NCBI GenBank assembly: GCA_027579435.1
Contig: JANBPK010001195.1
Location: 62,001 to 126,000 of the forward strand
DNA from: Candolleomyces eurysporus
Lineage: Eukaryota > Basidiomycota > Agaricomycetes > Agaricales > Psathyrellaceae
Direction: 5' to 3'
DNA length: 64,000 nt
Positions 1-12,969 of the stretch are shown here, piece after piece; position 1 is the first letter of the stretch; every line of letters begins with the position of its first letter. Position numbers and translations under genes: made by a program. The notes below the pieces were generated by a model that ran no database searches, had not been told where the DNA came from, and saw only the letters and a program-made list of their open reading frames with translations.

Positions 1-778
1 CCAAGAGTCGGATGTAGAATAGGAGGGTTTCCGAGTGCTCTACATTGTGTGCGGGAACGTTCTGCAGTCCATCAGTATCCACAGGTAGCGGGGCGAATGA
101 GGACGACGCACCTTCAGAGTCGTTTCGTAGTTCTCCAGGACCTGCTTCGCCTCCTTGAGGTTGCCGTTCAGATAATGTGCGACTGACAGCGCTACCCAGT
201 GCTGACGAAGATTAGGCCGGAGTCGAAGGAGGGTATACCGAGTCTCCACAAGGGAATCGAAGAGACGCAGATGTGTCTGGAGATTAGCTGAATCTCGCAA
301 GATGTTCAGGTTCTCCTGCAGCAGCCTGCGGTCAGTTACATACTATCGCGCTGGACGATAGATAGAGGACGGCACCTTGTCAAATCTCAGCGCCTGACCG
401 TACGACTTTAGTGCCTCCTCGTAGTTTTTCTCGCCCTTTTGTATGAGGCCGAAGACATGCCAGACGATATGGGAGGTGAGGTCGAGCCGGACGCCCTTCT
501 TCACGAGATCGATGCCCTCTTCCCGGCGGCCCATGTGGACGAGGACAAGACCCTTCATACATATTGTCTCTGCAATCGGAATATTCAAAACGGAGGGTCA
601 GACGAGGGGTCGATGAGGGCGCGCACCCACCTCCGTGCTCTGGAAATTTCTTGAGGATCTGATCAGCGGTTTTGAGGCCCTTTTTGAGCTGCCTTGTCTC
701 GTAGAAATTGAGGAGCTCTCTGAAGAGGCCCGCCTCCTTGGACGGCAGCGCCTTTTTCGAGGCCAGGGCCTTGGACAT
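1..778 (-). CDS. NatA N-terminal acetyltransferase auxiliary subunit NAA15/Nat1 (5' part, cut by window edge)
   Basis: NAA15 is the TPR-rich subunit that anchors the NatA catalytic subunit to the ribosome for co-translational N-terminal acetylation. The ATG is at 776-778. Four exons are supported (778-631, 569-376, 315-112, 61-1) with introns of 61, 60 and 50 bp that keep the frame. The translation matches the NAA15 N-terminus throughout: a LFRELLNFYE start, an EHGET junction, a CMKGLVLVHMGRREEG helix pair, the TSHIVWHVFGLI block and the LLRLRPNLRQHWVALSVAHYL block, all belonging to TPR-like helical pairs. The gene continues beyond base 1, so only about 200 residues are visible. It shares a 188-bp divergent promoter with PDS5. 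Family identity comes from remembered similarity to human and yeast NAA15; no search was run. Confidence 0.9.
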
Positions 779-966
779 CGATAGCTTGGGTGGGGGGCGT
801 TGATCAGGAGGACAGCGGCCAAAATTCTGATCACGGTCCCTGCGGCGACAAAGGCACGTAAACAACGCGCGCGTGTCTCCTTGAACCACACCCCATTTAA
901 CCACACTCCCACCCTCCGTCGTCGCGCTCCCCTCGTCCTCCCGTCCACGACACCCTCCTCGCCGCC
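779..966. promoter_or_regulatory. Divergent intergenic region between NAA15 and PDS5
   Basis: The 188 bp between the two start codons must hold both promoters and both 5' leaders. The PDS5 side is pyrimidine-rich (CTCCC/CCTCC tracts before the ATG), a common feature of fungal leaders. No clear TATA box is visible. Confidence 0.5.
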
Positions 967-3900
967 ATGGTCGCGCAGACTCGCCATGCTGGCCAGCCGT
1001 CGCCAAAGAAGAAACTCGAATTCCGCGAAAAGCTCGTCGGCAAGGGTCTCTCCACGGATGCTCTCCTCAAGAAGATGAAGACCCTCCACACCCAGCTCGC
1101 CGCTCTCGATCAGGACCACGTCGACGTGCAGTCTCTCGGCACAGCGCGTAAAGAGCTCGTCCATTCCTCGATATTGCTCCATAAGGACAGGGGCGTCAAG
1201 GCCTACGCTGCCTGCTGTCTGGCTGACATTTTGCGCCTGTACGCGCCTGACGCACCATACACCCAGAACGAGCTTCGCGACATTTTCCAGTTCTTTTTCC
1301 GACAACTGTCGAATGGCCTCAAGGGATCGGAAGCGACATACTATAACGAGTATTTCCATCTGCTCGAGTCGTTATCGACCGTGAAGAGCGTGGTGCTCGT
1401 CTGCGACCTCCCCTCAGCCGACGACCTTATGACGGAGATATTTCGCGAATTCTTTTCGCTTGTGAGGAGGGATATATCGAAGAAGGTCGAACTGTTCATG
1501 GCGGATATCCTGGTGGCATTGATAGACGAAGCACAATCCTTGCCTTCGGAGGTTATGGATATCATACTGACCCAATTCACGGACAAGAACGCAGTGCGTC
1601 ACCCCCTTCCCATTGTCCGTTGGCCGCACTAACAATGGATCCTAGCGTATTGACCAACCCGCATACCGACTCGCAGTCCAAGTCTGCAACTCGACAGCCG
1701 ACAAACTGCAACGAAACGTCTGCCAATACTTTAGCGACATCATATCCTCACATGCCGAGGACGACGACTATGACGACATTCGCAACGCACACGACCTCAT
1801 CAAAGCTCTTCACCGGTCATGCCCGGGCGTCCTCCACAGCGTTATCCCGTTACTCGACGAAGAGCTCCGCGCGGACGACCTGACAGTTCGGACTATGGCA
1901 ACCCAAGTCCTGGGAGAGATGTTTGCCGACAAAGCCGGTGGTGATTTGTTCAAAAAGTACCCTACGACATGGAACGTTTGGATGTCGAGAAAAAGCGATA
2001 AAGCCGTACCCATTCGTCTAAAACTCATCGAGTCGTGTCGGAACCTAATCGTCAATCGGCCGGAGGCCAGGGAATCCTTGAAGGGTGAGTTCCAAGTTAC
2101 TCTTTCCCTCTTTTTTGACGACATATCGTGTGATATCTGTCTGACCACCGCGTTTCTCAGCGATGTTGAATGAAAAGGTGTTTGACCCGGACGAAAAAGT
2201 TCGCGCTGCCGTGTGCAAGGTGTATTCGCAGCTGGACTACGAGTCCGCTCTGCATCATGTAGCAGAAGGGCAGCTCAAGGCAATTGCCGGTCGAGGGCTA
2301 GATAAGAAGGTGCGTCGATCCCCACACTATATCCACTTGACTTTTCGACGTATATTTACCATACACTGTAGCATGCTGTTCGGGTGGAAGCTCTTAACGC
2401 CGTTGGGAAACTTTACTCTCTTGCGTATCCAGAGATGTGCGTTCAGTTCAGCCTTTGTTTCCAGTCGAGAATCGTACTGAAGCATGTTTATAGTGAGAAC
2501 AATGATGCTGCAGCCATTAAGCACTTTGGCTGGATCCCAGACGAGATTCTTAAAATTACAAGTACCTCGTCAGAAGTTCGGTACGTACTGCACAATCCTT
2601 TACGGGAATTAATTGCATCTCGCTAATCTGATACCTGTTACAGGTCGGTTGTGGAGCAGGTCATCGCGGACTACATTCTCCCCCTGCCTAGTAGCGGTGG
2701 TTCGAAAGGACCTGAGGTCGACGAAGTGGCATGGACGGATAGGCTGCTTTCTGTGATGCGACTGCTCACCGAAAAGTCGATCAAGTCTCTTCTTGGGTTG
2801 AGTGGGATTAAAGCAACGTGAGTCCCCCCACCTCATCTGTCGCGAATTGGGATTCTGATGGAGTGTGGTTGTTTTGTTTGTAGACGGCCGAACATTTATC
2901 AAGTGTTCATCGATACGTGTATCCAGTATAATGTACGTTCCCTCCCTCGTCACCCGGTTGAGATGGTTGTGTTAACTAACGTTTGGCCAGGGTGGTATTA
3001 TGGACGAAGGCGAGGAATTGATTACGAGACGGCTGAACGCGACGATTCAGCACCTCGCAGGTTTGTGTCTATCCCGCATCTTGGCCTTCCTTCATTTAAC
3101 ATAGTATGGGAATTAGTGACTTTCCCTGACCCACACAAGAGCCAGGATGACTTGAATGCTTTCGCGAAACTGAACGAAAACCGGCTATTCAAGCTCGCCA
3201 AAACTTGTATGGACCCGCAAACCGATATCAAGAATTTGGCTAAAGTCACCGTACGTCTTTTTTCCCCCTCCCCCTCCTCCCCTTCTCAACTACAAGAAAA
3301 CTAAAACTGACCAACTCCCATTCAAACAGGCTGAGTTCCAAAAACGCCTGGACCAAACATCCTCCAGCCTGCTCCCAACACTCAACGTCTTCCTCCGACG
3401 CGCATCCTTCCGAATCATCAACCAATCATCCATCCCGTCCCTCCTCAAGAGGGTCTCGCGGGGCTATGGGAGCACCGCTGACCACCTCATTGATACGGCG
3501 AACCGGGCACAGGCGGTGTTGAGCTTTGTGTCGAAACATTGTCCGGCACTGTACAAGCCGCATGTGGCGGAGCTCGTCAAGGTGGTTACGGCCGGGGATG
3601 GGAAGGATGAGAGGAGCGTGAATGAGCAGGTGGTGGAGATTGGGCTGCAGGCGCTTGCGGGTGTTGTCAAGTCGGATGGGGGTGTGGCGCCGACGGATAA
3701 GTGAGTGGTCCCAGGTCGACGTATACTTTGATGGTCGGTTTTTGCTGACGGAATGATAGGCGCACGAATGAGCGGATTGAAAAGTTTGCGATGCATTCGA
3801 ATTGGAGGCTTGCTAAATTTGCGACGCGCTATTTGGCGTTTGGGAAGAACAAGAAGGAAGCGTGTGCGAGGTTATCCAAGGTACGTTTTTNCTTTTCTTC

Positions 3901-6157
3901 TTCCCCTCTCCACTGTGCCCTCACACTGATTGACCGCTTGGTTTAATGTCCAAATTAGAATATCGCGGAAGAGTTTGAAGCGATTGAAGATGCAGACGTA
4001 GAAGGCATCGCCGCTCGAGTTGCCGCCCTTGCCCAACTATCCAAGTTTTATCCGGATGCGTTTGAGAGCCATAGCGATGTATTTATGCCTTTCCTCTTGA
4101 AAAAGGTGCTCATGGTGGCTGTACCCGCTGACCCTGTAAGCTTTCCTTGCTCCGATTTGCCCCTCCCTCAATTACTGATCAACTTTGATTAAATTCTGTG
4201 ATCGCCACCTTTCTTTTACAACAGGATACAATGGAAGATGGGGAAGAGTGGTTCGATAACGACGACGTCCCAGAACTACTCAGGGCCAAGGTGCAAGCCC
4301 TCAAAGCATGTCGCAGTCGGTGCCTTGCGCACGCTTCGTCTGACAAGGCGATTGAGATTGCTACGCCTGTTATGAAGTTGTATGCTACGCTCTTGGAGCA
4401 TTCTGGGTCGTTGAATTCGGAGATCCAGGAAGAGTGAGTGTTTTGCTCTTTTCTTTTTTTNCCTCTGCTTATCTGAACTGACGTGCTTGCAGGCCCAGAT
4501 TCATGTCGAGACTGAGACTTGAAGCGGCTGTTTCGATGTTGCATCTGGCGACGGATGAGAAGTTTGCGACTGCGTTGAAGCCAAAGTTTTTGAGGCTGGC
4601 TGTGGTGATCCAGGTGCGTTTTAGCTCGCTTGTTTTATCATACGTTGGGATTTTGGTTTCTGATGGTTGGGTGGTTTGTTTAGGACTCGTGTTACAACGT
4701 CCGTTATCTCTACCTTACCAAGCTCTTGAGCTTGTTGCAGCCGCGGAAGATCCCTCCTCAGTTCAACATTATTCCTTTCCTTACCGTCCATGATCCCGAA
4801 AGTGATATTAAAGCTCTGGTGCGTACCCGTTCTCGTTCACATTTCTCTGTGGAGTTTTNGCTCATTTTTTTNAAAAAATATGTGTAGGCTTCGACGTATG
4901 TTGAGAGTGCGAAGAAGCGGTTGCCTGCAGGTAAGAAGCCACTTCTACCTTCTTCCCTTACAAAGTGTTGATATGATGCTAATGATTGGTTTTCGTTTTA
5001 AGTGTTGCGAGTTGAGCACCTCGAGGTCATTTTCATCCGACTGCTCCATCTTTTGGCGCACCATCCTGATTTCAGTACGGCACATGAGGACCTTTTGGAT
5101 ATTGTCAAGTAAGGGAACCATTGGATCATTCATGCAAGGAGCTGACCTGACCTGACTTGTGATTCAATTACCTTTTGCAGGTATCTCCAGCTCTACTTGG
5201 ACTTGATTGCTACCCAGGATAACGTATCGCTTCTTCACCACCTTGCCCTTAAAGCCAAGACTGTACGGGATGCAGAGTCGCACAGCGAAGTAAGTTGATC
5301 TTCCAATCTTTAAACCTGACTGTCGCGATTGCATTGCTAATCACTCTGTTTTAGAATCTGTATATCACCGCTGAGCTGGCGCAGGAGCTCATCAAGAAGA
5401 AGGCTCAAGAAAAGTCGTGGACCATTCAGACTTATCCTGGCAAGGTTCGGTTGCCTCCGGATATTCTTCGACCACTGCCTAGTTCTGAGGCTGGGAAGGA
5501 GGTGTGTTGACGTTCCTTTACTGGACCTTTGGTTCCGAAAAAACCGATTGAGTGGTGGCTGATCTGATAAATTAGATTTTCAAGACTACGTACCTCCCAG
5601 AGGAAACTCGGAAATGGCTGGATGAACTTGGGAAGGCTGCGTTGCCCAAGGTGAGGAAGGGCGTATATGGTATCGCATACGTTGTTAAGCTGTATCATTC
5701 CACTAGGAAAAGAAGGAAAGAAAAGCGCCTGCGAAGCGGAAAGCCCCAGCGACGAAGGGTAGTGGTCAAACAAAGTGTGTACCCTCGTTCGTTTCGTCTC
5801 TGAGGTCACCGAGTTGACGATGTCTGGACTTTTCTTTACAGGCGAAGAAGGAAGAAGGCCAGATCTGATGATGACGACGAAGACGAGTCTGCAGGAGGGG
5901 AGTCAGACGAAGAAGAAGCTGAAGAGAACGAGAAGAGTGAGATGGATGTTGACGAGAGACCGACATCCGAAGACGTGGAAGAAACACCTCGACCTCGTGG
6001 TACCAGGACTAGTGCCAGGAATAAGGTCAGTTAACTTGGCTTTCCTCTTTTCTCGGGATGGGCGTACGAATATTGACATTTGCTGCACCAGACAAAGTCG
6101 AGAGCGAAAAGACGACGTTCGTCGCCGCCGACGGATCCGGACGAGGATGAGGAGTAA
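967..6157 (+). CDS. Sister-chromatid cohesion regulator PDS5
   Basis: PDS5 binds the cohesin kleisin subunit and controls cohesin loading, release and acetylation on chromosomes. The first exon (967-about 1592) begins MVAQTR and gives the PDS5 opening: a lysine-rich segment, the KLVGKGLSTDALLKKMKTL block, then the KGVKAYAACCLADILRLYAP HEAT repeat that marks the family. Many further exons follow (at least fifteen, introns about 50-80 bp), with helical HEAT-type sequence such as DPDEKVRAAVCKVYSQLDYE near 2190. The C-terminus (5780-6157) is a low-complexity basic/acidic tail ending in DPDEDEE before TAA at 6155-6157, as in other PDS5 proteins. Ns at 3891, 4461, 4859 and 4872 fall in introns. Exon borders in the middle were not all resolved one by one. 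Confidence 0.9.
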
Positions 6158-7126
6158 AAAGAGGCAGTTATGCTATTGCCTAGAATTTCTGCGCTCGACT
6201 ATCATTTTCGCTCATGATTTAACGTAGAATGTACGCCTGCTACATATATGCCATTGTCCTCGATTTCTTTTGACATTTTNNTTTGCTTTGCATCGCTGTG
6301 ATCTTCGTACTTGATGTCTGTTGGTCGTCGTCCTTTGGTTTGCCTGTACTTATTCATTTCCCTTCTTTTTAACCATTTCTTTTTTTGTGTTTCATTTTCT
6401 GCTGCTGTTTTTGTACCATGAACGCTTTGCTTTTTGCTGCTCTGTGTAGTGTATCTTAATCCTTATTTTTNCTACTTTGCTGTTTGAATGATCTTTTGGC
6501 CCTAAGAATCACCTGCAAATCGGTTTCATGGTTTACGGTTCAAACTGTCAGATCATGTCTATCAGACCAATCTGCTTCTTTGATGCGTGGTAGGTAAATC
6601 TGCCTGTTGCACCAAAGTACTACCGCCGGTTGCATCAAGGTGTTCCCGTAATGATGATTATCGCCCTATCGCCCGGCTATTGCTTGCCACAACAAAGTAG
6701 CCAATTTTGCCTTCAAACCCTCCCCATGCCATTCATGAAGACATTAGAGAGCACCGTCAAGGTTATTGAGCGACATGTAGTGATGTAGGTGGAGAGGCAG
6801 GACAAGTGCAAGCGTTTCACGGCGTAGGGAAGTGGCCTCGTTCAATACATCAATGTCGTTATAATATTATGCTCATGACGGAGCTGGAGAACATTGGCAA
6901 GGGCTTTAAGCGACATGCAGCGATGAGAATTCTCTACAAACATCAAGTATTGATTATCTCGTGATCAGCCTTGAAGCTTCAAGCTTCAAGCTTCACGGAG
7001 AGCCTGCCACAGGTTTATTTACACATAGTTGGCATTGGCTATGCTGTCGCCTCTTGTCGAATCGTCGGTACTGGTCTGTCAGGGCGTCAAACTCCTTCTT
7101 TCCTCAGTTCCCACTATCACACTCTA
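6158..7126. other. Intergenic, no gene seen
   Basis: The first 350 bp are T-rich and probably hold the PDS5 3' UTR and terminator; Ns mark T runs at 6280-6281 and 6471. The short open frames here show no domain. The right end is the presumed promoter of the STAND gene. A small direct repeat of AAGCTTC/CAAGCTTC units lies at about 6973-6994. Confidence 0.5.
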
Positions 7127-10100
7127 ATGGCGACTGGGACAAGCTCCGAGTCCGAACATACCATACAGGTGCTAAATAATGGCCAACCTTCGATTGAAGA
7201 GGCGACCTTTTTTNACGTCAGGCGGCGCCATGTTACTCAGGCCGACTGTCAAGGTCACCAACAATGTCACAGTCCCTCAGCCCACTCCAGCGGTCAACAC
7301 ACAGAGCTCTTCGACACCAGGGAGTGTTAGCACAGGCGTATTGGACGTACTCAAGAGCGCAGTCTCATACCTGAGACCCCGAAGCAAGGGCCTAGGCTCC
7401 CCTGGGAGGATCGTTTGCCCGGAAGGTTTCATAGTGGTACGTACAACATCATTACTTAGGATCCAAGCTCCAGGCCCTGACTTAAATAAATCCAACTTGA
7501 ATCTTATAGACCGTAGCTCAAGAACTAGATACCGAATCATGGGAGCCTACGAAACCCGAAGTCTACATTCGCAGTATGCTGACCTCGGGCATGGGGCTAG
7601 CCTGTTGGCAGCCGAGCCCTTATGATGGGGAGAGGGGCACCGAGCCTGGCGATGTCGGCACATTTAGCGCTGCTGGTGGGTTCAAAAAGATATTCAACCT
7701 GTGGGAGGACGCAGAGGACATAAGGCGTGAAAGATTGTCTGAAAATTGCTACACCCCCCCCGAAGAAGAACATCTCTACCCGCAGAGGAGCGCTGTTGCC
7801 GCGCGAACCAATCAGAGATGGTACGACTGCTGCCACCCAGTACACAGATGATGGCAGGTGAGTGATGTGTCTTTGCTCTGCGTAGATTCGACTGAGAGCG
7901 GTCGTTATAAGTATATCGGCTTTCGAATTCAAGATGACGGCCCCTAGAGGTGCCGTACTGGTATCAACATCCCCAGCTGATCTCGAGGAACTGGAAAATT
8001 ACATCAGGCTCCGGGATTTTATCATTGAAAACGCAACATTGCTTTACCGGTATGTCAATGTAGTCCGAGGACTTGACCACGACGAGTCATTGTATATCGT
8101 CACTGGTTGCATCAAGAGTGCGAGTTGGGCCATGGCCGCTTTCACAGAACCCATAGCTCCACCTCACGACGTCCTTAAGTTGGTCAAGGGAAGGGGCTCA
8201 GATCCTAATTCTCCCTATCTGTGGACATCCCAGGGAACAGCAGCGTCCAAATCTTACCCGGAAGAGCGTACCCATGAGTACAATGGAAGGAATCAAACTC
8301 TGTTTATGCACGGCTTCAAGCTGTCGTTTTCTTCAGCATTTCGCTCTCAATGGAACAACTACCCAGTACCGAAGGACACAGATTCTAGCAAGCCATTCCC
8401 CGATTCCGACTTCTCTGATGAGGGTGGAAGAAGGGGTGAACAAGACGATACTAAAAGAGGCTCGTCCAGTAAACGCGGAGATGGAAGCGGTGGGATTGGG
8501 CCGAAGTCGTCCGTTGGACATGTACTATCAGACGGTGTGTCAATCCAGCCCTTCCCGGAGCAACAGACGGAGGTAAACTTCGTTGTCTTTCCTTCACTAC
8601 ATATCTGAGAAAACTCCAGATCATCTTGCATCCTCTCGATGTGACCAACCGTCGACTCTTACATCTAGTATGCGAAATTCCTATCGAGGCTTTGGTCCCT
8701 TTGCTCATTCTCTTGTCATCGTCCCAGACAAACGCGGATTTCGCATTGACCCACGATGACGACTGGAGATTTGCTCTGAAAAACAAGATGTTGGGCGGTA
8801 GGCTGTCTTTGTTGTCTAGGGCGGTCAATGTGGCTTAAAACACGTTTAGATGTGGATTCATTCGATGCTTTTCGGACGAGTAGCATTTCCATTCGTAACG
8901 GTAAGACATCATAACGATGATCCCATTTAGCACGTTTCTAAGCATAGTTTAATCCCACACAGGCGTAGCGTTTTTAGTCCAAGGAGAACCCCAGAAGCAG
9001 GACTTGGGCGATGAAACTGATGCAGCTCACGTTAATACATTCAACGATGGGGGCTCCCAACAGAATGCTCCCAAGGCCGGTACGTGAATCCCAAGAAATA
9101 TCAAGGGCAACTACTGAAATGGCACCTCGCCAACCCCACAGCGTCAAGTACTCAAAGCCCCATCTCTCAGCCGTCAATCCATTCTCCTACGGGGAAGACT
9201 GCAGTCGAACGCCTGCGCTCTACAGCAGTGGCAGTCGCGAACGAATCCAAAGCTTCCACCTCCACGCCTATTTCTCGGGACTCCGTCTCCAAGTCATCTA
9301 TTCGCTCTGCGAGGGACGGCAAGATTGTAGCATCGCACAACCTATCGCCGTCTTCCCGTTCTCCGCGGGCACCTTCTCAGGTGGAGCCGTCGCTGATATC
9401 CTTTTTCGGGGATGCAAGTAGTGGCGGCATACATGTGTTCGACGTATGCAACGAGGGGAGGCAACAGAATGCTCTCGGAGATGGTACGTAAACAGCTGCA
9501 CTAGACATATCAACGGAAATCACTGACAGGGTTTCGAATCAGAACGAGGGTTTTTAGCACTTCCAAATCATCCGGACATGAGTAGTGAGCGGGTTGAGTA
9601 CCTACCCGACAGTCGGAAGCTAGACATTGAGGCGTTATGGGAGCGGGTATCAAATTGTACCGACCTCGTCCTGTGCGTTCATGGGCCAGCTGGCATTGGG
9701 AAATCCATTCTCGCTCACCGTCTCTCGGAAGAGTTTCGCTCAGCTGGTTGTTTGGCTGCAGCCATTTTCCTTGACGCCTTTCCGACAGAAGCATCGGGGC
9801 CTGATACGATCATCGAGGTGATGGCTCACGAAATCGGATATATTCATCCTCGAGCAATACCGAAAATCGTGGAGGCGATGGGCCAATGTCGTGGCGCCTC
9901 GCTGGAAGACCACCTCCAGAAGTACATCCTCGAACCCTTGCGGTCACTCGGCTACCCTCAACCTCTCATCATAATCATCGATGCTATGGGCGAATGGCGA
10001 GATCATCCAACATTCATGAAGGCCCTCGCTATCCTCAACTCAGAAAGTTCGGTCGTCAAATTCATCGTAACGAATCGTCTGAATCCACAAGCTTCCTATT

Positions 10101-12190
10101 TGCCCAACAATGACAAGGTTTCCATGTACACGTATGCCCTCGGCCCAGTTTCGAAGGAGGCCATCAAGATGTATTTTTCCGAACATCTGGACCTGGTTCC
10201 GTGGGTGGATGGACAGAAGGCTAATTCTGCAGACATCGAGAAGCTCACCGAGCTTTCAGGCGGATTTCCAGCATGGGCATCGATATTGATTGCGGTGCTT
10301 TCCCACCCACTCGACGAGTCTCCACCCCACGAAATCCTCGCAGGAATAGTCGGAAGTCGGCGGCAAGTTGGTTTTAGTGATAGGTTCAGCGACCTGTATC
10401 GCAATGCTCTCGAGCGCATTTTCCCTTCCCCTGATGCCCAGAAGTATTTTCGACGGCATATGGGGGCGACTATTGTCCTCCAGGAACCACTTCCCCAGAA
10501 AGACTTTTGTATCCTGGCTGGAATCCAGCCCCACCTTATTCACAGGATCACATACGCTCTCTCTGCTCTTCAGATACAATCCCCTCCCCCTGGCTCAGAA
10601 AAGATGATCCATCCAGCAGCGACACTCTTCCATCTATCATTTCTCGATTATGTCCAGGCACCAACGACGGAGACTCATCTTGCCATCTCTACCTTCGATT
10701 CCCACTCCGTGATAGGCTTGACTTGTCTCAAGCAACTTGTCATGCTGCTGGCTTCTTCCCTGCACAGTGACTCTCCCCTTTGTGGCCTCCAACATTATGC
10801 TGTGATATACTGGCCACATCATGTATTCAACGGAACCCCACGCTCAAGTGATCAATGGGAACAGACAGAACACTATTATATGCTGCAAATGATGTCCAAC
10901 ACCCATCGACAGTGGGCAGCATTATTTCTCAAAGACATAATGCCTGGGGAGGTTGATTCAATGTTGAAGGATGTCAGGGAGGAGGAGGGGATGTTTTTGA
11001 CTCTGAGGAATGTGGCACGTCGGCTGGGCAAAACTGGTGGAGATCACTGGGGATTTCAGGTGGCTTGTTTAGAGGTTGCTGTAAGGATTGATGCCAGTGA
11101 TGCAGAGGGATGGTCAGAGCTGGGGGAGTGCTACAGTGCGAATGGTGATCGGACGAGCAACCTCTGGATGCATGAGGAGGCGGTGGTGGCCTTTCGACAT
11201 GCCTTACATCTCCGGCCAGGGCCACACCCCAGTCGTGGAGAATTACTCAACAACATTTCTACCCAACTCCTCTCATGTTACCAACAGAACGGAAACATTG
11301 ACCTCCTCAGTGAAGCATGTGAATGTTCCCACCTGGCACTCACTCTCAGTCCGACACCCCACCCGGATCGTTCCAGGTCGCTCAACAACCTTGCTACATC
11401 TCTTCAGGCTCTTTACGAGTGCAATGGTGGCATTGGTACACTGTGTGAGGCCATTTCATTGTATCGTGAAGCGCTTCCACTCTCCCCTGCACCCCACACA
11501 AATCGCTCCAAGTTGCTCAACAACCTTGCTACATCTCTCCGTGCTCTTTATGAGTGCAAACATAGCACTGGTTCATTGTATGAGGCTATTTCGTTGCATC
11601 GTGAAGCACTTCCACTCTGCCCTGCACCCCACCCAAATCGCTCCAGGTTGCTTGAAAACCTTGCTGTATCCCTCCATGCTCTTTATGAGGGCAATGGTGA
11701 CTTTGGTACATTGTGTGAGGCCATTTCATTGCATCGTGAAGCGCTTCTACTCTGCCCTACACCCCACCCAAATCGCTCCAGGTTGCTCAGCAGCTTTGCC
11801 AATGCTCTCCTTTCTGTTTATGGGTGCAACAGTGAGAATCAAGCATTGAATGAAGCCATCTCACTGTACCATGAAGCACTTGAACTCCACCCTGCACTCA
11901 ACCCACATCGCCCTCAGTCCCTTAATGGTCTTGCCCATGCACTCTTACTTCAATTTGAGCTGAATGGAGCAATAGAGAATTTCAAAGAAGCAATACCACT
12001 TTGTCATGAACTGTTGGTCCTTCATTCCCCAGGCCACAGACTTCGCAAACATCATTTGGAACTTCTTGTGAGACTTCTGGAAAAGCAACGTGAAGCCACG
12101 GGAGGCAAAGAAGATGATGACGAAATCGAGGCTTTGAAGGCGGAATTGGCAGCCGTGGAGATGAAGGCTGGCCCGGAGCCTGATGAGTAG
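7127..12190 (+). CDS. STAND/NLR-type protein: Agaricomycete N-terminal domain, NACHT, tandem TPR-like repeats
   Basis: Proposed exons are 7127-7436, 7510-7857, 7912-8572, 8620-8797, 8850-8900, 8963-9079, 9142-9483 and 9543-12190. Omitting the N at 7214 and one C of the 8-C run at 7754-7761, they sum to 1,551 codons in one frame (about 1,550 aa). Residues 1 to about 560 form a large uncharacterised module I recognise from many Agaricomycete proteins, with blocks such as GLACWQPSP, EPGDVGTFS, FKKIFNLWED, YRYVNVVRG, IVTGCIKSASWA and HPLDVTNR...THDDDW. A Ser/Thr-rich linker follows. The NACHT NTPase has Walker A GPAGIGKS (about 716-723) and Walker B LIIIIDAMGEW. From about residue 1230 there are tandem 45-residue TPR-like repeats, then an acidic tail. 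Such proteins are ATP-driven switches, and some fungal relatives control heterokaryon incompatibility and cell death. A function here is inference. Confidence 0.8.
11205..12000 (+). repeat. Tandem 135-bp coding repeats (TPR-like, 45 aa) in the STAND gene
   Basis: About six units are visible, each with a pattern like PxPHPNRSxLLxNLAxSL, then ALYECNG, then LCEAISLHREALPLC. The period is 135 bp: GCGCTTCCACTCTCCCCTGC near 11470 recurs as GCACTTCCACTCTGCCCTGC near 11605. The middle units are much closer to each other in DNA than the first and last, so they look recently amplified or homogenised. Confidence 0.85.
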
Positions 12191-12969
12191 AACAATGTCG
12201 AGACTAGTTTGTGGGTATTGATTACACCTATGTCTTTGCACATTTGTATAGTACAAGCACCAAATCAGCATGGTCTTCCCAACTGATAGGCGTAGTTGGA
12301 CCACATCAGACAGGGAAACGCCCATGTAGACTTCGCGCCGGGATCAGTCCAGGCCAACCTACGCGACTACTCATTCGCTGCTCGTTCCCCGAAGTCTGAG
12401 AACGTGCGGGAATCGGTCGGCCGATTAGTCCTGAGAAACGGGCGTTGGGTTGAGAGGGCGCAGTGCGAGGCTGGTGCTGCGAAGGCCCTCGAACTATGAT
12501 ATATGATTGCCTCACGGAACCACCGGATCTATCAGATGATTTCGCTTGGTGACGGTATAAGACGATAACATTGCAGATTCCAGGTAGCAGCATACGCTAC
12601 TGTACATGTATGTGGGAGGATACGATGCAATGGAAAAGGCTAGTATGTAACGGTCGAAAGCGAAGAGGAGATGACTAGATCGATACTAGAAGCAGATATG
12701 AGACGATTAGTACTACCATAGCGAGTGCGTGGTGAATAGAGTCTAAGATTACAACATGTATACCGCGAAATGCCCAAAACATAAATAGAAGAATGCATGC
12801 AAATAGAAGACCGAAAAGAAGAAAAAANTGCTTGAGAAATAATACAACAGTCTGACGAGGGAGTGAAAAAAGCATGGTCACTGGCAGGGATTCCCTGACG
12901 AATGTTTTTGAGGGAATAGACGAACAAAGAATAGAGAACGTTCCGCAGGTTGAGAATGAGGAGCAAGGA
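12191..12969. other. Intergenic between convergent genes, no gene seen
   Basis: This spacer holds the 3' ends of the STAND gene (plus) and the carboxylesterase (minus). An N marks an A run at 12828. No open frame with recognisable features was found. Confidence 0.5.

Noticed and set aside
598..1359. 253-codon minus-strand frame across NAA15 exon 1 and PDS5 exon 1
   Set aside because: It crosses the divergent promoter and the antisense strand of PDS5; the spliced NAA15 model explains the real coding part.
11088..11849. 253-codon frame overlapping the TPR repeats in another phase
   Set aside because: It arises because 135-bp repeats lack stops in a second frame; it has repetitive His/Cys-rich sequence with no family match.
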